A stretch of 64,000 nucleotides of DNA, taken from Variovorax sp. PMC12 (lineage in GTDB: Bacteria > Pseudomonadota > Gammaproteobacteria > Burkholderiales > Burkholderiaceae_C). The notes under the pieces are model-generated. The model was not told where the DNA came from. It did no database searches and worked only from the letters and a program-made list of their open reading frames with translations. The stretch is taken from positions 1,003,001-1,067,000 of the forward strand of contig NZ_CP027773.1 in the NCBI RefSeq assembly GCF_003019815.1. Reading direction: 5' to 3'. Position 1 is the stretch's first letter. The number at the start of each line of letters is the position of its first letter. Below are positions 43,987 through 52,039 of the stretch, in pieces. The position numbers were made by a program, and so were the translations under genes.

Positions 43987-45567
43987 ATGGCACAGATCGG
44001 CAAGGCGCCCTGCGACGACACGCTGATCCTGCACGGAGCCAGGCCGCAGGATGGCACCTGCCCCGAAGCCTCCAAGCCCTGGGTGCTGGCCGCCGCCATC
44101 GTCGGCTCCAGCATGGCCTTCATCGACGGCACCGTGGTCAACGTCGCGCTGCCGGCCATCCAGTCCGACCTGCATGCCACCGCGTTCCAGGCGCAGTGGG
44201 TGGTCGAGTCCTATGCCTTGCTGCTCGCCGCGCTGCTGCTGGTGGGCAGCGCGCTGGGTGACCTCTACGGGCGGCGCCGCATCTTCGCGATCGGCGTGGG
44301 CCTCTTCGCCTTGTCTTCGGTGGCGTGCGCGCTGGCGGGCAGCGTGCAGCAGCTCATTGCGGCGCGGGCGGTGCAGGGCATCGGCGGCGCGCTGCTGGTT
44401 CCGGGCAGCCTCGCGCTCATCAGCGCCGCCTTTCCCGAGAAGGAACGCGGCAAGGCCATCGGCACCTGGTCGGGCTTCAGCGGCATCACGGCGGCGGTGG
44501 GGCCGGTGCTCGGCGGTTTCCTGGTCGACCACTTCTCATGGACCTGGGCCTTCCTCATCAACCTGCCGATGGCGCTGCTGGTGCTGTGGATCGTGTGGCG
44601 CCACGTGCCGGAAAGCCGCGGCGCCTCGGCCGGCGGAGGGCTCGACATCTGGGGCGCGCTGCTCGCCACTGCCGGGCTGGGCGGCATCGTCTATGCCTTC
44701 ATCGAGGCGCCGACGCAGGGCTGGCATGCACCGGCAGTGCTGGCTGCGCTGGCCGTCGGCGTGCTGGGCAGCGCGGGCTTCTTCTTCGCCGAGCGCAAGG
44801 TGCGCGCGCCCATGCTGCCGCTCGGGCTGCTGCGCATAGGCAATTTCAGCGGCGCCAACCTGCTGACGCTGCTGCTCTATGCGGCGCTGGGCGGCAGCCT
44901 GTATTTCTTTCCGCTCAACCTGATCCAGGTGCAGGGCTACTCGGCCACGGTGGCCGGCGCGGCGCTGCTGCCGTTCATCTTCATCATGTTCGCGCTCTCG
45001 GGCTGGGCGGGGCAACTCGTCGACCGGTTCGGGCCGCGCATTCCGCTGGTCGTCGGGCCATCGATCGCCGCCGTGGGCTTCGCGCTGTTCGCGCTGCCGG
45101 GCGTGGGCGCGAGCTACTGGAGCGGCTTCCTGCCGGCCGTGGTGGTGCTGGGGCTGGGCATGGCGGTGACGGTGGCACCGCTCACGACCACGGTCATGAA
45201 CGCGGTCGGCCCCGACCTGGCGGGCGTGGCCTCGGGGGTGAACAACGCGGTGTCGCGGGCGGCGGCGGTGCTGGCGATCGCGGTGTTCGGCGCGGTCATG
45301 GCGGGCGTGTTCGATGTGGCGCTGGCGGATCGGCTGCGCGAGATGGGAGCGTCGGCGCAGGTGTCGGCGTTCCTCGAAGGCGAGCGCAGCAAGCTGGCCG
45401 GCGCGGCGCTGCCGCCGGGTGTCGATGCGGCCACGGCGGCGGCGCTCAAGCGGGCCGTGGCCGAGTCTTTCGTGGCCGGGTTCCGGTGGGTGATGCTGCT
45501 GGGTGCGGGGCTGGCGGTGTTGAGCGCGGCCAGTGCCTGGGTGATGATCCGGCGCACGGAACCTTGA
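43987..45567 (+). CDS. DHA2-family MFS exporter (EmrB/QacA type)
   Basis: The 526-residue protein has about 14 membrane segments with Phe-Ile-Asp-Gly-Thr-Val-Val-Asn-Val-Ala-Leu-Pro near residue 45 and Gly-Asp-Leu-Tyr-Gly-Arg-Arg-Arg in loop 2-3. A ribosome site AAGGAG lies 7 bases before the ATG. It is the second DHA2 protein in the window and is 16 bases ahead of a flavin monooxygenase gene, so an oxidised substrate may be exported. No EmrA adaptor is adjacent. Confidence 0.9.
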   Translation: MAQIGKAPCDDTLILHGARPQDGTCPEASKPWVLAAAIVGSSMAFIDGTVVNVALPAIQSDLHATAFQAQWVVESYALLLAALLLVGSALGDLYGRRRIFAIGVGLFALSSVACALAGSVQQLIAARAVQGIGGALLVPGSLALISAAFPEKERGKAIGTWSGFSGITAAVGPVLGGFLVDHFSWTWAFLINLPMALLVLWIVWRHVPESRGASAGGGLDIWGALLATAGLGGIVYAFIEAPTQGWHAPAVLAALAVGVLGSAGFFFAERKVRAPMLPLGLLRIGNFSGANLLTLLLYAALGGSLYFFPLNLIQVQGYSATVAGAALLPFIFIMFALSGWAGQLVDRFGPRIPLVVGPSIAAVGFALFALPGVGASYWSGFLPAVVVLGLGMAVTVAPLTTTVMNAVGPDLAGVASGVNNAVSRAAAVLAIAVFGAVMAGVFDVALADRLREMGASAQVSAFLEGERSKLAGAALPPGVDAATAAALKRAVAESFVAGFRWVMLLGAGLAVLSAASAWVMIRRTEP

Positions 45568-45583
45568 GCAAGGAGACAGTCCG

Positions 45584-47056
45584 GTGCAGGAAGAACAACA
45601 CGTCGACGTATTGATCGTCGGCGCCGGCCTCTCGGGCATCGGCGCCGGCTATCACCTGCAGGCCAACTGCCCGGGGCGCAGCTACGCGATCCTCGAAGGG
45701 CGCGAGCGCAGCGGCGGCACCTGGGACCTGTTCCGCTACCCGGGCATCCGCTCGGACTCCGACATGTACACGCTCGGCTATTCGTTCCGGCCGTGGACGC
45801 AGGCCAAGTCCATTGCCGATGGCCCGTCGATCCTGAAGTACGTGCGCGAGACGGCGCAGGCACATGGCATCGACCGGAAAATCCGCTTCGAACATCGCGT
45901 GGTGCGCGCCTCCTGGTCGACGCCTGAAGCACGGTGGCAAGTCGACGTCGAGCGCGGCCCCGGGCGCGAGCGGCTTCGCATGAGCTGCAACTTCCTCTTC
46001 ATGTGCAGCGGCTACTACAACTACACGGCCGGCTACACGCCGGAGTTCGCGGGCGCCGCCGACTACACCGGCCGCATCGTCCATCCGCAGCACTGGCCCG
46101 ACGGCCTGGAGTACGCCGGCAAGCGCGTGGTCGTGATCGGCAGTGGCGCCACCGCCATGACGCTGGTGCCCGCGCTGGCGAAGACTGCCGCGCACGTCAC
46201 GCTGCTGCAGCGCTCGCCGACCTACGTGGTGTCTCGCCCGGCCGAAGATCCGCTGGCCAACCGGTTGCGGCGCCTCTTGCCGGCACGCATGGCGTATGGC
46301 ATCACGCGATGGAAGAACGTGCTGCTGAGCATGCTGTTCTTTCGTCTTGCAAAGCGCAAGCCGCAGAGCATCAAGCGGATGATCCTGGGCGGCGTTCGCC
46401 AGGCGCTGGGGCCGGACTACGACATCGCCACGCACTTCACGCCGCGCTACAACCCGTGGGACCAGCGGCTGTGCCTCGTGCCGGATGGCGACCTGTTCGC
46501 GGCGCTGAAGGCGGGCCGGGCGTCGATGGTGACGGACCACATCGACCGCTTCACGCCGGGCGGCATACGGCTGGAATCGGGCAGGGAGCTCGAGGCCGAC
46601 CTGATCGTCACCGCCACAGGGCTCGACCTGCAGGTGCTCGGCGGCGTCGCGCTCGATGTCGACGGCGTTCCTGTCGATCCGGCCGCGACCTTCAACTACA
46701 AGGGAATGATGTACAGCGACGTGCCCAACCTCGCGTCGTCGTTCGGCTACACGAATGCCTCGTGGACCCTGAAGTGCGACCTGACCTGCGAATACGTCTG
46801 CCGGCTGCTCAACCACATGGAGAGACACGGTTGGCGGCAATGCACGCCGCGCAATACAGACCCCGCGCTGGTGGCCGAGCCGTGGCTCGATTTTTCTTCG
46901 GGGTATGTGCAGCGCTCGATCGGCAAATTCCCGAAGCAGGGTTCGCGCGCGCCGTGGCGGCTGTACCAGAACTACGCGCGCGATCTGATGAGCCTGCGCT
47001 TCGGGTCGGTGGTGGATGGGGTGATGGAGTTTTCGAACCCGCGCAGGGGCGTCTAG
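45584..47056 (+). CDS. Flavin-containing monooxygenase, Baeyer-Villiger type
   Basis: The 490-residue protein has two Rossmann motifs: Gly-Ala-Gly-Leu-Ser-Gly-Ile-Gly near residue 13 for FAD, and Gly-Ser-Gly-Ala-Thr-Ala-Met near 187 for NADPH. Between them is Tyr-x-Gly-x3-His-x3-Trp-Pro near 157, the Baeyer-Villiger fingerprint (first Phe changed to Tyr). It inserts oxygen next to a ketone or oxidises a heteroatom. The start is GTG at 45584 with an AAGGAGA ribosome site. It forms a two-gene unit with the DHA2 exporter and its stop overlaps the convergent HD gene in the bases CTAG. Confidence 0.9.
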   Translation: MQEEQHVDVLIVGAGLSGIGAGYHLQANCPGRSYAILEGRERSGGTWDLFRYPGIRSDSDMYTLGYSFRPWTQAKSIADGPSILKYVRETAQAHGIDRKIRFEHRVVRASWSTPEARWQVDVERGPGRERLRMSCNFLFMCSGYYNYTAGYTPEFAGAADYTGRIVHPQHWPDGLEYAGKRVVVIGSGATAMTLVPALAKTAAHVTLLQRSPTYVVSRPAEDPLANRLRRLLPARMAYGITRWKNVLLSMLFFRLAKRKPQSIKRMILGGVRQALGPDYDIATHFTPRYNPWDQRLCLVPDGDLFAALKAGRASMVTDHIDRFTPGGIRLESGRELEADLIVTATGLDLQVLGGVALDVDGVPVDPAATFNYKGMMYSDVPNLASSFGYTNASWTLKCDLTCEYVCRLLNHMERHGWRQCTPRNTDPALVAEPWLDFSSGYVQRSIGKFPKQGSRAPWRLYQNYARDLMSLRFGSVVDGVMEFSNPRRGV

Positions 47057-47580
47057 GCCGCGGGCATGTGCGCGGGCGAGAGCAGTGTGTCGAGCTCCGC
47101 CCACAGCGGATCGCATTGCCCCGCCCTGAACGCTGCCGCCTTGAAGGTGGGATGTTCGCCGTGATACGTCTCCCACAGCGTCCGGTGCCCGTCCGCCACG
47201 CAGGCCCGCACATTGGCGAGCCGGTCGGCCGCCTTCACCACCAGCGCCAGTTCTTCGTCGCCGGTCACTTTGGCCAGCGCCGCATAGGTCCTGGCCTTGC
47301 GCTCCTTGCGATTGGCGCCGGGCGCGTCGGTCAACAGCGCCACGCATCGGGCGACGAGGTCGCCGAAGCGCGATTGCACGTCGGCCACGGTGGCTTCGGT
47401 GTCTTCCACCACGTCATGCAGGAAGCCGACGACGCGTGCCTGCTCGCCGTACGGCAAGAGCAGGGCGGCGACGGCGTCGAGGTGGTGCACGTACGGGTGC
47501 ACGCCGTATTTCTGGTCGCCGTGCATCTCGACGGCATAGGCTCGGGCGGCTTCGGGTGTCGACGGGTTGGTCGTGGTCAT
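47053..47580 (-). CDS. Small HD hydrolase, Mesh1/SpoT-like (candidate (p)ppGpp hydrolase)
   Basis: The 175-residue protein is a stand-alone HD domain very like the hydrolase part of RelA/SpoT and the small hydrolases of the Mesh1 type. It has His33 in Pro-Tyr-Val-His-His-Leu, His55-Asp56 in Leu-His-Asp-Val-Val-Glu-Asp-Thr, and Asp119 in Lys-Ala-Ala-Asp-Arg-Leu-Ala-Asn-Val. No synthetase domain is present. It probably removes pyrophosphate from (p)ppGpp or a similar nucleotide using Mn2+. The start at 47580 has an AAAGGA ribosome site. It is divergent from the VOC gene. Confidence 0.85.
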   Translation of the reverse strand: MTTTNPSTPEAARAYAVEMHGDQKYGVHPYVHHLDAVAALLLPYGEQARVVGFLHDVVEDTEATVADVQSRFGDLVARCVALLTDAPGANRKERKARTYAALAKVTGDEELALVVKAADRLANVRACVADGHRTLWETYHGEHPTFKAAAFRAGQCDPLWAELDTLLSPAHMPAA

Positions 47581-47638
47581 GGGCGTCCTTTGGTTTTCCA
47601 TTCTGCCTTCGCGCGCGGGCCGGCAGGCGTTGGCCGGG

Positions 47639-47668
47639 TTGACAGGGCGCACGCACCGCGTCGATATT
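47639..47668 (+). promoter_or_regulatory. Predicted sigma-70 promoter for the VOC gene
   Basis: A perfect TTGACA (47639-47644), an 18-base spacer and GATATT (47663-47668) give a plausible housekeeping promoter. Transcription would start near 47675, about 30 bases before the ATG with its AAAGGAG site. Confidence 0.5.
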
Positions 47669-47706
47669 GAACTCTCCGGTTCATCGTTGAAGCAAAGGAG
47701 ACCCGC

Positions 47707-48183
47707 ATGCAAAAGATCGTTCCCTGCCTATGGTTCGACCGCAACGGCGAAGACGCGCTGAAGTTCTACACCGGCATATTTCCAAACTCGCGCGTGACCG
47801 ACAAACTGCTCTGGGGCGACACCAACCCCGCCCTGAAGGGGCAACTGCTCACCGCGACCTTCGAACTCGAAGGCCAGGAGTTCATGGTGATCAACGGCGG
47901 GCCGCAATACAAGTTCACCCCGGCCATCTCGATGTACCTGCGGTGCAAGACCCAGGCCGAGGTCGACAACTACTGGAACAGGCTGCTCGAAGGCGGCGGC
48001 GAGCCGGTGCAGTGCGGCTGGCTCACCGACCGCTACGGCGTGTCCTGGCAGATCGTGCCCGACGGCCTGGTCCAGATGTTCCAGGACAAGGATGCGGCCA
48101 AGGCCGCGCGTGCGATGCAGGCGATGATGAAGATGGTCAAGCTCGACATCGCCGAGGTGCGCAAGGCCTACGACGGGGCGTGA
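47707..48183 (+). CDS. VOC-family protein, PhnB / 3-demethylubiquinone methyltransferase-like
   Basis: The 158-residue protein opens with Pro-Cys-Leu-Trp-Phe-Asp-Arg-Asn-Gly-Glu-Asp-Ala-Leu-Lys-Phe-Tyr, the PhnB-type signature, and has the Phe-Met-Val-Ile-Asn-Gly-Gly and Gly-Gly-Gly-Glu-Pro-Val-Gln-Cys-Gly-Trp segments of the 'glyoxalase 3-dmu-9_3-mt' family. Despite the family name no methyltransferase motif is present. VOC members bind a metal or small ligand; the role here is unknown. Strong AAAGGAG ribosome site. Confidence 0.9.
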   Translation: MQKIVPCLWFDRNGEDALKFYTGIFPNSRVTDKLLWGDTNPALKGQLLTATFELEGQEFMVINGGPQYKFTPAISMYLRCKTQAEVDNYWNRLLEGGGEPVQCGWLTDRYGVSWQIVPDGLVQMFQDKDAAKAARAMQAMMKMVKLDIAEVRKAYDGA

Positions 48184-48211
48184 TCCGCCGCCGCCGTGGC
48201 CCTGCCGGCGG

Positions 48212-49630
48212 CTACACCAGCCGGTGGATCGCCTTCTTGCGCCAGACCAGCTGGTAGTACGCGGTCTGCAGCAGCAGCATCGCGCCGAAGGTCACGGGGT
48301 AGGCGATCCAGATGCCGTCCAGCCCGATGCGGTGGCTCATGGCATACGCCACCGGCACCTCCACGCCCAGGATGCAGACGATGGAGATCAGCGTCGGCAC
48401 CAGCACCGAGCCGCTGGCGCGCATGATCCCCGACAGCGCCGAAGCCATGCCGAAGATCACCAGGCTCCACAGCATGATGTGCAGCAGCGTCTGCGCGATC
48501 TCGAGCACCGGCTCGCTCGTGATGAAGAACGCCATTAAATGGCGCGAGAACAGGTAGCCCAGCACCACCAGGCTGCCGGTCAGCACGACGTTCATCAGCA
48601 GCGCAGTCTTGGCGATGTCGCCGAGCCGGTTGGCGCGGCCGGCGCCGATCGCCTGCGCGCCGAGGATCGACGCGGTGATGGCGATCGAGATGGCCGGGAA
48701 CTGCACGTACGCCACCACCTGGTTCACCGCGCCGTAGGCGGCCGTGGCGCTGGAGCCGTAGCTGTTGACCATCGACAGCAGCACCACTTCGGCCAGCGCG
48801 ACCACGATCATCTGCACGCCCGTGGGCACGCCGATCTTGAGCACCGCCTTCAGCAGCTGCGGCTGGATGCGCAGGTGGCGCAGGAACTCCGCGTCGGGCG
48901 CCAGCGGGCTCTTGCGCTGGCGCAGCCGGAAGCCGAGCCAGGTGGTCGCCACCGCGAACGAGAGCACCGAGGCCCAGGCGCCGCTCGCCACGCCCAGCTG
49001 CGGCAGGCCGCCCCAGCCGCGGATGAGCGCGGGCGTGACCACAAGCCCGATCAGCGTCGAGATCATCAGCGTGAGCAGCGGCGTGACGGTGTCGCCCACC
49101 CCGCGCAGCATGGCGGTGGCCAGCAGGAACACGAACACGCCCGGCATCGCGATCAGCATGATGCGGGCGTAGCGCGTGGAGTCGGCCAGCACGTCGGGCG
49201 GCGTGCCGAGCGAAGCCAGCATCGGCGTGGTGAAGGCGCCGCCGAACACGGCGATGACGAGACCCGCCAGCACGCCCACGGTGAGCGTGGTGCCGGCCAC
49301 GGCCTTGGCCTTGGCGGCGTCGCGCGCGCCCCAGGCCTGGCCGATCAGCACCGAGGCGCCGGCGCCCAGGCCGATGATGAAGGCGATGAAGAAGAACATC
49401 ACCGGGAAGAAGCTCGACACGGCCGCCAGCGCGCTCACGCCGAGCATCTGCCCGACGTAGATGTTGTTGAGCGTGCCCGAAAGCGATTGCAGGATGTTGC
49501 TGAGCAACATCGGCGCGAGGAAGAAAAGAAAGACCTTCCACAAAGGCCGCGCGGCGCCGGCGGGCGCGACCGGCACGCCCTTCATGCCGCTGGGGCCCGT
49601 GGTGCCGGGGGCTTCAGTGGGTGCTCTCAT
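48212..49630 (-). CDS. MATE-family multidrug efflux transporter
   Basis: The 472-residue protein has 12 membrane segments, with the NorM-like Leu-Pro/Ala-Pro-Met-Leu-Leu-Ser-Asn-Ile-Leu-Gln-Ser-Leu entry near residue 40 and Asn-Asn-Ile-Tyr-Val-Gly-Gln-Met-Leu-Gly near 55. It exchanges drugs for H+ or Na+. Its ATG overlaps the stop of the upstream DUF2239 gene. Inner membrane; substrate unknown. Confidence 0.92.
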   Translation of the reverse strand: MRAPTEAPGTTGPSGMKGVPVAPAGAARPLWKVFLFFLAPMLLSNILQSLSGTLNNIYVGQMLGVSALAAVSSFFPVMFFFIAFIIGLGAGASVLIGQAWGARDAAKAKAVAGTTLTVGVLAGLVIAVFGGAFTTPMLASLGTPPDVLADSTRYARIMLIAMPGVFVFLLATAMLRGVGDTVTPLLTLMISTLIGLVVTPALIRGWGGLPQLGVASGAWASVLSFAVATTWLGFRLRQRKSPLAPDAEFLRHLRIQPQLLKAVLKIGVPTGVQMIVVALAEVVLLSMVNSYGSSATAAYGAVNQVVAYVQFPAISIAITASILGAQAIGAGRANRLGDIAKTALLMNVVLTGSLVVLGYLFSRHLMAFFITSEPVLEIAQTLLHIMLWSLVIFGMASALSGIMRASGSVLVPTLISIVCILGVEVPVAYAMSHRIGLDGIWIAYPVTFGAMLLLQTAYYQLVWRKKAIHRLV

Positions 49631-50184
49631 TCATGGCTCCAGCCGGGCGCGGACAGTTCCTGCAAGTAGGCGCGCAGGTCGGCGGGCCAGGGTTCGATCA
49701 GGTGGCCGAAGCGTTGCTCCTCGCCGGCGAACAGGGCGCGCGTGGCTTCCTCGAAGCCGGGCAGGTTGCCTGCGATGGCGGTCATGACGCGGTAGGTGGT
49801 TTCGCGCGTGGCGCGCACGACGTCCCGGTCGGCGTGCACGCGGCGCGCTTCGTCGACCAGCTTGCGCAGCGCGACCGAGGCGCCGCCGGGCTGGCGGCCG
49901 AGCCAGTCCCAGTGGCGCGGCAGCAGCGTGACTTCGCGCGCGACCACGCCGAGCTTGGGGCGGCCGACGCCGCGCGGCGCTTCGTCGCGGTGTTCGGCTT
50001 CGGGGTCAGGCAGCTCGCGCAGGTCAAGGTCGAGCTGCGCACCGGTCTGGTCGTCGAACACGAGATAGGGTCCGGGGTCGTCGCGGCGACGAAGCTGGTC
50101 GAGCACTTCGGCTCGGGTGCCGCGTGCGATGCGCCGGAAATCGAAGAACACCGTGAGGATGGTGGGAGGGGTGTCTGGTGACAT
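49627..50184 (-). CDS. DUF2239-family protein
   Basis: The 185-residue protein has the DUF2239 hallmark Gly-Arg-Pro-Lys-Leu-Gly-Val-Val-Ala-Arg-Glu-Val-Thr-Leu-Leu-Pro-Arg-His-Trp-x-Trp-Leu (residues 86-107). Gly-Gly-Ala-Ser-Val-Ala-Leu-Arg-Lys-Leu-Val-Asp and Phe-Glu-Glu-Ala-x-Arg-Ala-Leu-Phe-Ala-Gly follow. The family looks cytoplasmic and has no known function; the central part resembles a ribbon-helix-helix in pattern. It is translationally coupled to the MATE exporter. Confidence 0.88.
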   Translation of the reverse strand: MSPDTPPTILTVFFDFRRIARGTRAEVLDQLRRRDDPGPYLVFDDQTGAQLDLDLRELPDPEAEHRDEAPRGVGRPKLGVVAREVTLLPRHWDWLGRQPGGASVALRKLVDEARRVHADRDVVRATRETTYRVMTAIAGNLPGFEEATRALFAGEEQRFGHLIEPWPADLRAYLQELSAPGWSHE

Positions 50185-50296
50185 GCGGATGTTGTGTTTC
50201 CTGATTCCTGTCGAAAGAGGAGGCCGGGAGAAACGAGTTGCGTAATCTACCCGCTGCGGCGCCCACGTGTGCGCCGCGCTGTCCCTCCGGCATCTC

Positions 50297-50713
50297 TCAT
50301 ATCGCCCGCAGCACGGCGTGGGCGTCGGACAACTGCCGCTGATCGACGGCGCGGAGCGCCTGCCTGCAGTGCGCTTCGACTGTGACGACCGCATCGCGCA
50401 CCAGCTGCCGACCGCCGGAGCGAAGTGCGGCATGGCGGCGCTGGTCGGTGCCGGCACCGGTCACGCGTTCGGCCAGGCCCGTTTTTTCGAGCAGCAGCAT
50501 CTTGCGGATCAGCGCCGACATCGGCAGCCCGAGCGTGCGCGCCAGGTCTGCCATCGGCATGCGGCCTTGCTCCGCGCGCAACAACAGATAGAGGAGGGTG
50601 AAGTCGGCGAAATTCAAGCCGTGGAAAGCACCGAGGTCGTCGTCCAGCTTCAGCGCCAGACGGGCGTGGGCATGGCCGAGGTCCAGGCAGAAGGAGAGGG
50701 CGTCGGTGCTCAT
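50297..50713 (-). CDS. MarR-family regulator
   Basis: The 138-residue protein is a compact MarR fold: helices, then Leu-Asn-Phe-Ala-Asp-Phe-Thr-Leu-Leu, the winged helix-turn-helix with Met-Pro-Met-Ala-Asp-Leu-Ala-Arg-Thr-Leu-Gly-Leu-Pro-Met-Ser-Ala-Leu-Ile near residues 51-68, and the wing Gly-Thr-Asp-Gln-Arg-Arg. Its ATG overlaps the stop of the GIY-YIG gene upstream, and the DUF2239-MATE unit lies 112 bases downstream on the same strand, so it could regulate that exporter. Confidence 0.87.
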   Translation of the reverse strand: MSTDALSFCLDLGHAHARLALKLDDDLGAFHGLNFADFTLLYLLLRAEQGRMPMADLARTLGLPMSALIRKMLLLEKTGLAERVTGAGTDQRRHAALRSGGRQLVRDAVVTVEAHCRQALRAVDQRQLSDAHAVLRAI

Positions 50714-51075
50714 GGCTTGTTGTAGCCCTTCTCGCCGAAGCACTGAAGTTCCTCCTGCCAGAGCGCCAGCAGCTTTTCGAGCTCGGCCTTGCGATCGAAG
50801 GTGGGGTCGTCCTCGCGCTCCTTGACCCGGTCCATCACCTCGAAGCTGAAATGCGCCGCGCCCTGCGCGGCCCAATCCTGCCCCAGGGGCTTGCAGCGGT
50901 GGGAGCCCAAGCCGAGTTCGAAGCGCGCACGGTTCATGGCGCCCTCGACGTCGAGGCTGCCGGCCACGTAGACACGGCCGTTCACCGTGTTGCGCACGAC
51001 GAAGACGCCTGCCGGGCGCACGGATTCCTTGTATTGGCGGCTCAGCGCACGCCTGCTTTCGGATGACAGGTTCAT
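50710..51075 (-). CDS. GIY-YIG nuclease-fold protein
   Basis: The 121-residue protein has a degenerate GIY-YIG pair (Gly-Val-Phe near residue 23 and Val-Tyr-Val near 35). An Arg follows in Arg-Ala-Arg-Phe-Glu-Leu-Gly-Leu-Gly, and a Glu in Phe-Glu-Val-Met-Asp near 79. This small form recurs in bacteria as a solitary domain. Catalytic competence cannot be judged. It is transcribed with the MarR gene, its stop overlapping that start. Confidence 0.78.
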   Translation of the reverse strand: MNLSSESRRALSRQYKESVRPAGVFVVRNTVNGRVYVAGSLDVEGAMNRARFELGLGSHRCKPLGQDWAAQGAAHFSFEVMDRVKEREDDPTFDRKAELEKLLALWQEELQCFGEKGYNKP

Positions 51076-51131
51076 GTGCCAAATATTACCCGGATTAAAT
51101 TAAGTCGGCAATACACCCGGGTAAAACTAGA

Positions 51132-51647
51132 TCAACCCTCCCTGAAGCGCCGCCATCCCCGCGCGATGCGTCCCTTGAGCGCGCGCACGATCCGCCACGG
51201 CCGGCTCTGCCGAACGACCGCGAGCACACGGTCTTTCCAGGCTTTCCAGCGCGGATACCAGCGCGCGAACCACGGAATGCGCATCAGCGGCCGCTCGACC
51301 AGCTGGAAGATCCGCGCCACGATGGCCGTGCCCACCAGCTTGGCGAGCACCAGCACGGTGAGGGCGGTGGCGGCATGGCCGCGGCTGAAAAGGAAGAGCG
51401 CGAGCACCTTCACCGGCAGCAGCAACAGCACCGGCACGAAGAAGGCCAGCAGCGCGCCCCAGGGTGGCAGTTGGCGCAGCTGGTTTTCGAGGCGCGCCCA
51501 GAGGGGAAGCCGCGCGAGCCGAGCCATGAGCGCGGCCAGCGGCTCCCAGCCCCATTCCTCGAAAAGCAGCAGCGGAACGAGGAGCGCGGTGCCCAGCGCC
51601 CGAACAAGGGCACGGAGAACGCGCAGAAGGCTCGCGAAATGTGTCAT
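51132..51647 (-). CDS. Conserved inner-membrane protein of unknown function
   Basis: The 171-residue protein has hydrophobic helices near residues 8-30, 60-88 and 95-118 and a highly basic, Trp/Arg-rich C-terminus (about 130-171) probably lying in the cytoplasm. No catalytic motif is visible. It follows the 109-residue secreted protein gene by 49 bases on the same strand. Confidence 0.72.
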   Translation of the reverse strand: MTHFASLLRVLRALVRALGTALLVPLLLFEEWGWEPLAALMARLARLPLWARLENQLRQLPPWGALLAFFVPVLLLLPVKVLALFLFSRGHAATALTVLVLAKLVGTAIVARIFQLVERPLMRIPWFARWYPRWKAWKDRVLAVVRQSRPWRIVRALKGRIARGWRRFREG

Positions 51648-51696
51648 CCGCGAAGGTTAAGGCAAGGCGCGGCTCGCGCGGCGCCTGCCGCCGACC

Positions 51697-52026
51697 CTAC
51701 TTGCGCGTCGGCAGGAAGAACAGATATTCGCCGCGGCCCAGCTCCGGCGTCACCTCGTAGCCGGGGCACACGTCGCCTTCGCACTGGATGATGACGACGC
51801 GCGGCCAGATGGTCGCCGCCGTCGGGTAGCCGGGCATGTACTGCGGCACATGCCACACGCCCAGGTCGCCCACCGGCTGGGCCCTGTCGGTGCCGGGCGC
51901 GTTCTGCAGGCCGCTGCCCATGTTCATGCGCTGGATACGCAGCGTGTCCAAGGGCGGCGGTGCGGCCGCCGCGGCTGTTGCCAGGCAACAGGCCGCCGTC
52001 CATAGAAATACGGTCCGGGTCATCAT
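51697..52026 (-). CDS. Hypothetical small secreted protein
   Basis: The 109-residue precursor starts Met-Met-Thr-Arg-Thr with a clear signal peptide (hydrophobic residues about 6-22, Ala-rich cleavage zone). The mature part has two cysteines (Gln-Cys-Glu-Gly-Asp-Val-Cys, about residues 80-86) that could form a short disulfide loop. No family recognised. Its ATG lies 13 bases after the stop of the larger secreted protein gene upstream, so it is the third gene of that transcript. Confidence 0.68.
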   Translation of the reverse strand: MMTRTVFLWTAACCLATAAAAAPPPLDTLRIQRMNMGSGLQNAPGTDRAQPVGDLGVWHVPQYMPGYPTAATIWPRVVIIQCEGDVCPGYEVTPELGRGEYLFFLPTRK

Positions 52027-52039
52027 GGACTCCGCGCGC

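Noticed and set aside
47707..48183. Ubiquinone methyltransferase (UbiG) function for the VOC gene
   Set aside because: The family label comes from a historical misname; no SAM-binding motif is present.
13864..50000. Search for CRISPR, tRNA, rRNA, integrase or IS elements
   Set aside because: No regularly spaced repeats, no tRNA-like cloverleaf and no transposase or integrase motifs were noticed anywhere in the window.
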